A stretch of 25,966 bases of DNA from Candidatus Tepidiaquacellales bacterium UBA2330 (GTDB lineage Bacteria; Bacteroidota; Ignavibacteria; Tepidaquicellales; Tepidaquicellaceae), in assembly GCA_002344965.1 (NCBI GenBank), contig DDUU01000011.1:69256-95221 (forward strand), in the 5' to 3' direction. The notes below the pieces were generated by a model. That model was given only the letters and a program-made list of their open reading frames with translations. It did no database searches and was not told where the DNA came from. Below are positions 1 through 6,300 of the stretch, piece by piece. The number at the start of each line of letters is the position of its first letter. The stretch's first letter is position 1. A program made the translations under genes and the position numbers.

Positions 1-54
1 CAGCTCGTCGGGCTCATAACCCGAAGGTCGAAGGTTCAAGTCCTTCTCCCGCTA
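1..54 (+). tRNA. Initiator tRNA-Met (CAT), 3' part, cut by window edge
   Basis: Only the 3' part of the gene is inside the window. The anticodon stem-loop reads TCGGG-CTCATAA-CCCGA, giving anticodon CAT. The three consecutive G-C pairs (GGG/CCC) flanking the loop are the hallmark of the initiator (formyl-Met) tRNA rather than the elongator. The T arm (GAAGG-TTCAAGT-CCTTC) is at 30-46, followed by acceptor strand 47-53 and discriminator A at 54. No CCA is encoded, so it would be added after transcription. The 5' acceptor strand and most of the D arm lie upstream of the window. Confidence 0.95.
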
Positions 55-86
55 CACTCTATATACTTTCATTGTTTTTTTGTTTA

Positions 87-109
87 CCCCGTTTAAAACG
101 GGGTTTTTT
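87..109 (+). terminator. Rho-independent terminator of the tRNA transcript
   Basis: The sequence CCCCGTTTAAAACGGGG (87-103) folds into a GC-capped hairpin and is followed at once by six T residues. It lies 32 bases after the tRNA, so it most likely ends that transcript. Confidence 0.85.
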
Positions 110-227
110 ATTTCCATTTCTTTAAATCTCTTCTCTAAAACTTTAAGTCAATTTAATATTTAATTTTTAAACCTATTTAGACTATCAATTGTCTTATTCC
201 TGTATTCGAAAATTTAAAAAATTCTAA

Positions 228-647
228 ATGAATAATACAAAAATCAAAGCACTTGCACTCATAGTTTTAGCATTACTAACTATCTCATCAGTTTCATATT
301 CTCAGAATGATTCAAAACCAAATTCGGGAAAAAATAAAACTCCGGAAGAATTTGCGAAGAAAAAAACAGACAAACTAAATCAGGAGTTATCTCTTAGTCA
401 GGAACAATATAATAAAATTTATGACCTGATGTTAACAAAAGCAGCTGAAAGAAAAGCAAACAAAGAGAAATTTAAGAATCTTGAAAAGACAGAGAGGAAG
501 GAACTAAAAAAACAAAACAGGGAAAATTTCAAGAAACAAATGCAAAGTATACTTACCCAGGAACAATTTGCAAAACTGGAAAAGATGAAAGCAAATAAAA
601 AAGATAAAAGGAAAAATAAAACGAAAAACAAACTAAATAAAATCTGA
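228..647 (+). CDS. Small secreted lysine-rich helical protein (DUF4890/Spy-like)
   Basis: This 139-residue protein starts with a clear signal peptide: a Lys-containing start, then a hydrophobic run ALALIVLALLTISSV, with likely cleavage after SYSQ near residue 26. The mature part is charged, lysine-rich and predicted all-helical. It contains two similar segments, LSLSQEQYNKIYDLM (about 55-69) and ILTQEQFAKLEKM (about 109-121), with the LT/S-x-EQ-x-x-K/KI pattern of small periplasmic Spy/CpxP-like and DUF4890 proteins of Bacteroidota. Those proteins are thought to act in envelope stress or as chaperones. The family assignment is by pattern only and the function is not shown. The gene stands alone between the tRNA terminator and a convergent gene; it shares the terminator at 673-702. 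The extremely basic tail KKDKRKNKTKNKLNKI is unusual for a periplasmic chaperone. Confidence 0.75.
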   Translation: MNNTKIKALALIVLALLTISSVSYSQNDSKPNSGKNKTPEEFAKKKTDKLNQELSLSQEQYNKIYDLMLTKAAERKANKEKFKNLEKTERKELKKQNRENFKKQMQSILTQEQFAKLEKMKANKKDKRKNKTKNKLNKI

Positions 648-672
648 AGAATAATTAAGTTGAGTTTTATTT

Positions 673-702
673 AAACCGGAAATTTCAATTTCCGGTTTTT
701 TT
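673..702. terminator. Bidirectional terminator between convergent genes
   Basis: The arms 673-682 (AAACCGGAAA) and 689-698 (TTTCCGGTTT) form a 10-bp stem with a TTTCAA loop. T residues follow on the plus side and A residues precede it, so it can stop both the gene ending at 647 (+) and the gene ending at 701 (-). The T run overlaps the TAA stop codon of the minus-strand gene. Confidence 0.8.
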
Positions 703-2230
703 ATGACCTGATTAAATTTTTCTGAGCCGTCTGCTTTCCTTTATTACTTATAAGATCGCTTATTTTCATAAGTATCCAGTTCTTGTCGAAAATATTATCA
801 GATGCATTTACTGTATCGTATAAATATTCCAGATTTACGCTTCTTGATCCGGATTTATATAAACTTAATTTCTGAACGCTTGATAAAAAATTATTATGAA
901 AGATCCTCCTGCTTTCGGAAATTAACTTATTGTTTTTCAGAAAGTGCCTGTAGGAATCAATAAAATATAAAGTCGCGTCAAATTCTCCAATTTCATAATG
1001 GATCTTCAGCTGAAGGTTTTTCATGTCAAGTTTATAAACAAACTGATCAAACTTGATTTTGTTAATACACTGAAGAGCTTTTTCGAAATCAGATTTCTGA
1101 AAATGGAATAGAGCCAGACTATATGATTCTATACTAAATATCTGAGACGGGTGAAGAAATTTAGAATATTTCTTAATGAAAGTTTCCATGTATCCGAGCT
1201 TGTTCACGGTAATGCAGTTCAGTAGTACATTACGGTAAAGGTCAAATGGTATATAACTGCTTGTTCCGGTTTTGTAATATTCTTTTTCGATGTAAATTTT
1301 ATTAAGTTCAAAAATTTCCATCTGAATATCGAAAGAAGTTTTCTGGCTGGAATTGATCTTCAGTACGCAGTAATCAAGCAGTCTTGAGAATAAAAAATTA
1401 TTATCATTTATTCCCAGTGATCCGGAGTATTCTTTTAGATTATTCTTGTATTCAAAATAATATTTTTCATCTTCGAAATTTATAAATGCTTTCAGAAGGC
1501 TGTAATAGATTTCAATTATATGTATCTTAAGACTGGAATTTTTATTAACAAATTTTATCATTTCCTCAAAATTGAATATCTTAATGAAATCCGTAATAAA
1601 CTCTTTATACCTGTTAATGTTGTAAGATCTGGTATATTTCAGCAAATTATCATTGTGCTTGATTGATTCAATAATAAAGAATATCAAAATAAATATTATT
1701 CCGTCGGTCATTTTTTTTGATTCACTGACTACATAATTCTTTTTCAATACTTTCTGAGTAAGCAGATTAAGATAAAACAGATCAGTGTTGATCTTATACC
1801 TGTTGTAAAAATAGTCCCCGTCAAAAGTATTCTTCTTCTCAAGCAGTAATTCTGTCTTACTCATTTCTTTTTTGAACAAATCATAAGCATTCTTTTCAAA
1901 GAGTTCGTGGGATAAAAAAAATGAACTCTCTATATCCTCTCTCTTCATCCTTTCAGCTTTTAAAAAAAACAGCAGACACTTTAACAGATCAGAAGCCAGA
2001 TTTCTTACAGTAGAATCATTATATTTTTTATTACGGTAAAGCTTTTTAAAAATGTTTTCTTTTGTGAAATTTTTTTGTTCAAAACCCGGATGAAATTTTC
2101 TTAATACGTTAAAAAAATTGATCAATGCCTTACGATTATTATAATAAGGTGAGTTTAAAAATTTGCTGAATTTAGCCAGTTCCTTATCAGATAATGTTTC
2201 CAGTAACTTAATAAGTGCGTTTGTATACAT
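701..2230 (-). CDS. Unknown 509-residue helical protein
   Basis: I do not recognise a named domain. There is no signal peptide at the start (MYTNALIKLLETLSDKELAKF). The N-terminal third has a pattern I associate with uncharacterised Bacteroidota/Ignavibacteria proteins: LSDKELAKFSKFLNSPYYN, then FNVLRKFHP, then KENIFKKLYRNKKYND and a hydrophobic helix with LKCLLFFLKAERM. The rest is leucine-, lysine-, phenylalanine- and tyrosine-rich and looks all-helical, with possible TPR-like helical hairpins after about residue 330. One hydrophobic stretch, GIIFILIFFIIESI (about 174-187), could be a buried helix or a membrane segment. The gene is monocistronic. It has its own upstream region shared with the divergent small peptide gene at 2442. 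Cytosolic location is likely; the role is unknown. Confidence 0.75.
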   Translation of the reverse strand: MYTNALIKLLETLSDKELAKFSKFLNSPYYNNRKALINFFNVLRKFHPGFEQKNFTKENIFKKLYRNKKYNDSTVRNLASDLLKCLLFFLKAERMKREDIESSFFLSHELFEKNAYDLFKKEMSKTELLLEKKNTFDGDYFYNRYKINTDLFYLNLLTQKVLKKNYVVSESKKMTDGIIFILIFFIIESIKHNDNLLKYTRSYNINRYKEFITDFIKIFNFEEMIKFVNKNSSLKIHIIEIYYSLLKAFINFEDEKYYFEYKNNLKEYSGSLGINDNNFLFSRLLDYCVLKINSSQKTSFDIQMEIFELNKIYIEKEYYKTGTSSYIPFDLYRNVLLNCITVNKLGYMETFIKKYSKFLHPSQIFSIESYSLALFHFQKSDFEKALQCINKIKFDQFVYKLDMKNLQLKIHYEIGEFDATLYFIDSYRHFLKNNKLISESRRIFHNNFLSSVQKLSLYKSGSRSVNLEYLYDTVNASDNIFDKNWILMKISDLISNKGKQTAQKNLIRS

Positions 2231-2378
2231 TTTTTATATTTAATAATTTTAAAAAAAATGCGACAAGTTCTTTTTGACAACATTGTAAAAATATGCAAAT
2301 AAATCAGATAAATCAAGTTTTTATAGGGTTAGCCAAAAATATTCTTACAAAAACCTGCGACAATTGCGATTTTTTTTC

Positions 2379-2409
2379 TTTGTATTGGTTGTTATATATT
2401 CTTAATTTG
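2379..2409 (+). promoter_or_regulatory. Bacteroidota-type promoter for the small peptide gene
   Basis: TTTG (2379-2382) is followed after exactly 19 bases by TTAATTTG (2402-2409). This fits the Bacteroidota -33/-7 consensus TTTG-N19-TAnnTTTG with one mismatch. The start codon is 33 bases downstream of the -7 box, leaving room for a short 5' leader and the strong ribosome binding site at 2427-2434. The assignment is by pattern; no transcription start is known. Confidence 0.5.
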
Positions 2410-2441
2410 CAGTAAATAAAATTATGAAAGGGGAATTCTAA

Positions 2442-2666
2442 ATGAAACATTTCATTAAGACTTTTTTAGTAATAGCAGTAATTGTAAGTTCATTCACATT
2501 CTCATCAGTAGAAAACACTGAAGCAAAAGCTACAACAAATGTAACTATAAGCTCTGAGTCGCAGAATTTTGGTTTACAGTTTATCAGAGTTGTTGAGAAT
2601 AATATAAGATACATTTACATTTATACTGAAGGTGGAATTTACATTACAAAAATCGAAGAGTTGTAA
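2442..2666 (+). CDS. Small secreted peptide, unknown function
   Basis: The 74-residue product has a signal peptide (MKHFIKTFLVIAVIVSSFTF, likely cleaved around residues 21-29 near ENTEAKA). This leaves a mature peptide of about 45 residues rich in Ile, Tyr and Thr. Its last part, IRYIYIYTEGGIYITKIEEL, alternates hydrophobic and polar residues as in a beta hairpin. A strong purine-rich ribosome binding site (AAAGGGGA, 2427-2434) lies 7 bases before the ATG, which is uncommon for neighbours in this window and supports real translation. A Bacteroidota-type promoter sits at 2379-2409. No family is recognised. The tail YIYTEGGIYITKIE slightly resembles the end of short surface or sorting-domain proteins, but it lacks the KxMLLK ending of T9SS signals. 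Confidence 0.6.
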   Translation: MKHFIKTFLVIAVIVSSFTFSSVENTEAKATTNVTISSESQNFGLQFIRVVENNIRYIYIYTEGGIYITKIEEL

Positions 2667-2797
2667 GAAATTTTTGGTACAGTTATTTTGATAAGATTTT
2701 GAATATGATTTAAATTACTAAATGGATGATTTATCTATAATTCTTCTTTCGTAATTAGAATTTAAAAAATTAATCTAAGTTTTATATAAAAATTAAA

Positions 2798-2868
2798 TAA
2801 GTTACATCCTCCCCTCTCCTTTCACCGTTCAAAATTTGGGGTTGAACGGCCTTGGAGGATGTAACTTA
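2798..2868. repeat. Two-part perfect hairpin element
   Basis: The outer arms TAAGTTACATCCTCC (2798-2812) and its exact reverse complement (2854-2868) give 15 bp. An inner stem CCGTTCAA (2825-2832) with TTGAACGG (2842-2849) adds 8 bp around a 9-base loop. Both stems are perfect and much more GC-rich than the surrounding DNA. There is no T run on the plus side, but T-rich sequence follows on the minus side. It could be a structured RNA, a REP/MITE-like element, or a terminator reading leftward. No open reading frame uses it. Confidence 0.6.
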
Positions 2869-3425
2869 ATTAATTGAAGAACTTATTTAACTTTTTGGGT
2901 TAGTCGCTACAAAACTATAAAATAAAAAATTAATAGTAAAGTGTAATTTTTAGATTTAAATTTATAATCAGATCCGTTCTTTCATAACTTTTTCATAATT
3001 TTATTTTATCTGATTTATATAATTTATTCTTAATTCTGCACCAAATAAAAAATTTTTTATTCTATATCCGTCCGATTTACAGGTAACTTTAAAGTTTAAA
3101 ATTAAATTGATTCATATATTAATTTAAAAAATTTAAATTACAGTCCTGTATATATATCTCATAGTTTTTTACTGCCGGAATATACTGACGATTATATTGT
3201 CTTCGGAAGAATGTTTTCTAAAATATTCCTGATTTATATTTAGCCTCAAAATTGTTGTTAATTAATTTGCATAGTATCTCTATTGCGGTAAAAAAGGAGA
3301 ATAAAAATATTATTTATATGTTAAAAATTAATGTAAAGCAACTTAGTTTTTAAATAGAATAATATATCCGATTTAAAATATTTTTTTTTTATAAGTACCT
3401 GAATTTTTAGTTCAGAGATTGAATT
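2869..3425. other. AT-rich gene-free stretch
   Basis: No gene of convincing length is seen on either strand. The stretch is very AT-rich, with long A and T runs. The only organised signal is at 3239-3353: TTTA (3239-3242), 19 bases, then TTAATTTG (3262-3269) resembling a Bacteroidota promoter. An AAGGAGA motif follows at 3294-3300, then a 12-codon ATG frame (3318-3353). This may be a decayed small gene similar in layout to the one at 2442, or a small RNA start. Confidence 0.4.
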
Positions 3426-3460
3426 AAAAAAAAACCGGTGAATAAATTCTCCGGTTTTTT
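3426..3460. terminator. Terminator of the thioredoxin-TPR gene
   Basis: AAAACCGG (3431-3438) pairs with CCGGTTTT (3451-3458). An inner GAAT/ATTC pair extends the stem. A residues precede it and T residues follow, so on the minus strand it forms a stem followed by a U run 25 bases beyond the stop codon of the gene ending at 3485. It could work in both directions. Confidence 0.75.
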
Positions 3461-3484
3461 TTATTTTTCTTAAAATTTTGTAAG

Positions 3485-4561
3485 TTATTTTACCGCATTC
3501 TGAGATTCAATTTTTTTCTTCTGATCCTGATAAGATTTTTTATCGTAAATAGATATCGACTTATTTATTGAATCCATTGCTTTTTCTATATTCTTTAATT
3601 GAAGATACAGATCCGACATTATGTAGTAAGCGCTAGCTTCATTAACTGTTCCGCTCACATACTTCAGAGCTTTATTGGCAACTCCGATAGCTTTTTCCCT
3701 GTCTGAATCTGTTGCTGTCTCACTTTTCATTGTTCCGTATGCCCTGCCTATAAGAAGGTTACCGTAACTCTGCATTAGTTCAAAATCCGTTTCGCCGTAT
3801 TTTGAAAATGCGCTTTTAAACATTTCATCTGCTTTATCCGGATCTTCTTTCTCTTCATAATAAGAAGCAAGATTAATATATCCTTCTTTTACTTTTTCAC
3901 TTTGCGGATATTCAGAAATTAGTTTCTCAATTTCTTCTGCGCTTTGATTCAGATATGCCAAAGTAAACTTTGCATCATCTGTAAATCCGCTGAGGTTTCC
4001 CGGATCCACTGAAATAGCCTTATTAAGATATACTTTCGGATCTCCGTCCAGACCGTTAGACATAATTTTTTCCGCCATCAGGTAATTTATCTCAGCATTA
4101 TCCGGCTCTGCTTCAAGCTTTTGCTTAATGTACCCGTAAGTATTAACTCCGTTATTGTAATCAGTCATTTTAATCAGAAACTGATCTGCAGGTACATAAC
4201 CGTATATTCTGTCAATCTCCACTCCCGCAGGATCAGTGAAGATAATTGTAGGAAAACCTTTTACACCGTATTTTTTTGCAAGTTCAGGACCTTCGCCTTT
4301 TTCAGCATCTATTTTCCAGTTGATCTGTTTTTCATTTGCAAAAGTATAAACAGCAGGATCAGTGTAAACCTTTCTGTCAGTTTCCACGCACCACTTGCAC
4401 CAGTCGGTTATGAAATCAATCATAATAGTTTTGTTTTCACTTTTTGCTTTATCGAGAATCTCCTGATAGCTTCCCTTAGCGAATATCACTTCATCTGATT
4501 TTACGTTTTGCGCGGAAAGTAAGAAGCAGATTAGAATTACATTTAAAATTATTATTTTCAT
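3485..4561 (-). CDS. Secreted thioredoxin-fold protein with C-terminal TPR repeats
   Basis: The 358-residue protein has a signal peptide (MKIIILNVILICFLLSAQNVKS). A thioredoxin-like domain follows at about 25-135, with the active-site motif WCKWC at 54-58 (both redox cysteines present), and the cis-proline motif GFPT at 102-105. The overall pattern (KTIMIDFITDWCKWC, then VKGFPTIIFTD) is that of the DsbD-gamma/thioredoxin_7 group. Residues from about 145 on are helical and fit several TPR units (for example AEINYLMAEKIM, VKEGYINLASYYEEKEDPDKADEMF, NEASAYYIMSDLYLQLKNIEKAM). Family knowledge suggests a periplasmic thiol-disulfide reductase or isomerase whose TPR part holds partner proteins. The start is supported by a GAGGAGA ribosome binding site (4567-4573) just upstream. 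It is transcribed alone, divergent from the sugar-reductase gene. Confidence 0.85.
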   Translation of the reverse strand: MKIIILNVILICFLLSAQNVKSDEVIFAKGSYQEILDKAKSENKTIMIDFITDWCKWCVETDRKVYTDPAVYTFANEKQINWKIDAEKGEGPELAKKYGVKGFPTIIFTDPAGVEIDRIYGYVPADQFLIKMTDYNNGVNTYGYIKQKLEAEPDNAEINYLMAEKIMSNGLDGDPKVYLNKAISVDPGNLSGFTDDAKFTLAYLNQSAEEIEKLISEYPQSEKVKEGYINLASYYEEKEDPDKADEMFKSAFSKYGETDFELMQSYGNLLIGRAYGTMKSETATDSDREKAIGVANKALKYVSGTVNEASAYYIMSDLYLQLKNIEKAMDSINKSISIYDKKSYQDQKKKIESQNAVK

Positions 4562-4761
4562 TGCATTCTCCTCGGTTTAAATTTTTAATAAATTAGACAT
4601 TAGCGGATACATCTTCAATTCAATATTCAGATTAATTCTTCTGATTTCCGAAAATGATTTACGAAAGAAAATTAAAGGTTGTTTAATAATTGTGTCTTTA
4701 ATTTATCTTTCAATATTTGTTAAATTGCTGTGTTCGTTTTAAAAATATTTTCAAAACACTA

Positions 4762-5652
4762 ATGAAAATCTTAATCACCGGAGGCAGCGGTCTGCTTGGT
4801 CAGTATCTCAATTTACATCTTAGCAAAGAAAACGAAATACTGACTGTATATAAAACTGCGCCGGGCAACTGCTTAAGCTACGGGAATCTTAAAACAGATC
4901 TGACAGAATTTTTTAATCTGAAAAATATATTCAGTTCATTCAAACCTGATGTACTTATTCATACAGCTGCAATATCAAGACCTGAAGAATGTGACAGACT
5001 CCCCGCTAAGCAAGTATTAGACATAAACTTTAATCTGAATAAACAACTGTCTGATATTTGTAATGAGTTTAAATGCAGATTTATTTTTACTTCCACTGAT
5101 CTTGTATATGACGGAAATTCCGGTTCGTATATTAAAGAATCATCCTATTTAAATCCAATTTCCCTGTATGCAAAGACAAAGCTTGACAGCGAAAATTATA
5201 TTTCAGCTAATTCCGAAAATTATCTTATTCTCAGAACCTCTCTGCTGTTTGGAATTGGCTTAAACGGAACTTCGTGCAATTTTCATCAGATGATTATTAA
5301 ATTTAAAACAGGGGAGAAGGTAACTCTTTATCATGACCAGTACAGAACTCCGCTTTCTTTATTTAATGCAGCTTTTATTATCGGGGAAATTGTGAAAACA
5401 GATGTAAAGAATCTAACTTTGAATTTCGGCGGCAGAGAGAGGATATCGAGAGCTGAACTCGGTGAATTGACGTGTAAAGTATTTAAATATGACAGAACAC
5501 TTATTGATAAAATTTCTTTAAAAGATGCTGAAGTAAATAATAAAGTATATGATGTTTCAATGAATACGGATCTTTTAAAATCATTAGGGGTGAAGCAGAC
5601 AGGTATTGAGGAATCGCTTATGAAAATAAATGAGCAGGAAAAAAATTTATAA
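4762..5652 (+). CDS. RmlD-like NAD(P)-dependent sugar reductase/epimerase
   Basis: This is an extended short-chain dehydrogenase/reductase of 296 residues. The nucleotide-binding motif GGSGLLG is at residues 7-13. The active site is TSTD near 110-113 and YAKTK with Tyr136 and Lys140. The conserved RmlD features DVLIHTAA (63-70) and STDLVYDG (111-118) are present. The closest known family is dTDP-4-dehydrorhamnose reductase (RmlD/RfbD), which makes dTDP-rhamnose for surface polysaccharide. No other rml genes are nearby, so a related sugar-nucleotide or other SDR activity is possible. I chose the ATG at 4762 because the nucleotide-binding motif then begins at its usual distance; a frame open to 4717 would add 15 non-conserved residues. 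It converges on yqgE with only 19 bases between stop codons. Confidence 0.8.
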   Translation: MKILITGGSGLLGQYLNLHLSKENEILTVYKTAPGNCLSYGNLKTDLTEFFNLKNIFSSFKPDVLIHTAAISRPEECDRLPAKQVLDINFNLNKQLSDICNEFKCRFIFTSTDLVYDGNSGSYIKESSYLNPISLYAKTKLDSENYISANSENYLILRTSLLFGIGLNGTSCNFHQMIIKFKTGEKVTLYHDQYRTPLSLFNAAFIIGEIVKTDVKNLTLNFGGRERISRAELGELTCKVFKYDRTLIDKISLKDAEVNNKVYDVSMNTDLLKSLGVKQTGIEESLMKINEQEKNL

Positions 5653-5671
5653 TCACTAAATAAAATTCCGG

Positions 5672-6265
5672 TCAGTTCACGGAAGGATCTTCCGGAAATG
5701 TTGAGATCACGGAATATTCATTCCCCATTTTTCTCAAAATTCTGCTCCATAGAGATGAGCTTTCGTCGTTAAATATATTATCAGGATGAGGATTGCCGAG
5801 ATACCATGATTTAATGCTCAGTTCATTTTCGAGCTGACCTTTTCCCCAGCCGGAATATCCGAGATAAAATCTGAAATCATTAGGGGAAACAGCATTGCTT
5901 TCAATCAAAAGCTTCAGATGATCTAAATTTCCTCCCCAATATATTCCGTCAGATATTTCAAAACTGTCACTTAGTATTTCGCCTGCTCTGTGAATAAAAT
6001 TCAAAGAATTCTGCTGCACCGGACCTCCGATAAAAACTTTTGAATCAAATTCCGGGAAATCTTCGATGATCTCGTGAAGTTTAAAATCGGTTTCCTTGTT
6101 TAAAATAAAACCTACCGAGCCTTCCTGATTATTTTCCGTTACAAGAATTACCGATCTTTTGAAAATATCATCAAGAAACGGCGCTGATAAAAGTAAACGT
6201 CCTTTTAAATTATAATTGACTTCATTTCCCTCATTACTTAAATAATTTCCGGAATCATCAGTCAT
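5672..6265 (-). CDS. yqgE: YqgE/AlgH family protein (UPF0301)
   Basis: The 197-residue protein matches the YqgE/AlgH (DUF179) family along its whole length. It starts with GRLLLSAPFLDDIFKRSVIL, then GSVGFILNK, VFIGGPVQ, GIYWGGNLDHLK, FRFYLGYSGWGKGQLENEL and WYLGNPHPDNIF. The family is cytosolic and widespread; its biochemical role is not settled, though AlgH was linked to alginate regulation in Pseudomonas. The first 20 residues (MTDDSGNYLSNEGNEVNYNL) are a variable extension. The gene lies 35 bases downstream of the T9SS propeller gene on the same strand, so it could be co-transcribed, although that partnership has no obvious functional sense. Confidence 0.92.
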   Translation of the reverse strand: MTDDSGNYLSNEGNEVNYNLKGRLLLSAPFLDDIFKRSVILVTENNQEGSVGFILNKETDFKLHEIIEDFPEFDSKVFIGGPVQQNSLNFIHRAGEILSDSFEISDGIYWGGNLDHLKLLIESNAVSPNDFRFYLGYSGWGKGQLENELSIKSWYLGNPHPDNIFNDESSSLWSRILRKMGNEYSVISTFPEDPSVN

Positions 6266-6300
6266 AAGATAAATATAATTTTAAAATATAATTTCTCCGG

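Noticed and set aside
419..631. Minus-strand frame of 70 residues opposite the small secreted protein
   Set aside because: It is rich in Phe, Leu and Ser because it is the complement of a lysine-rich gene; it has no start signal and the plus-strand gene has a good signal peptide.
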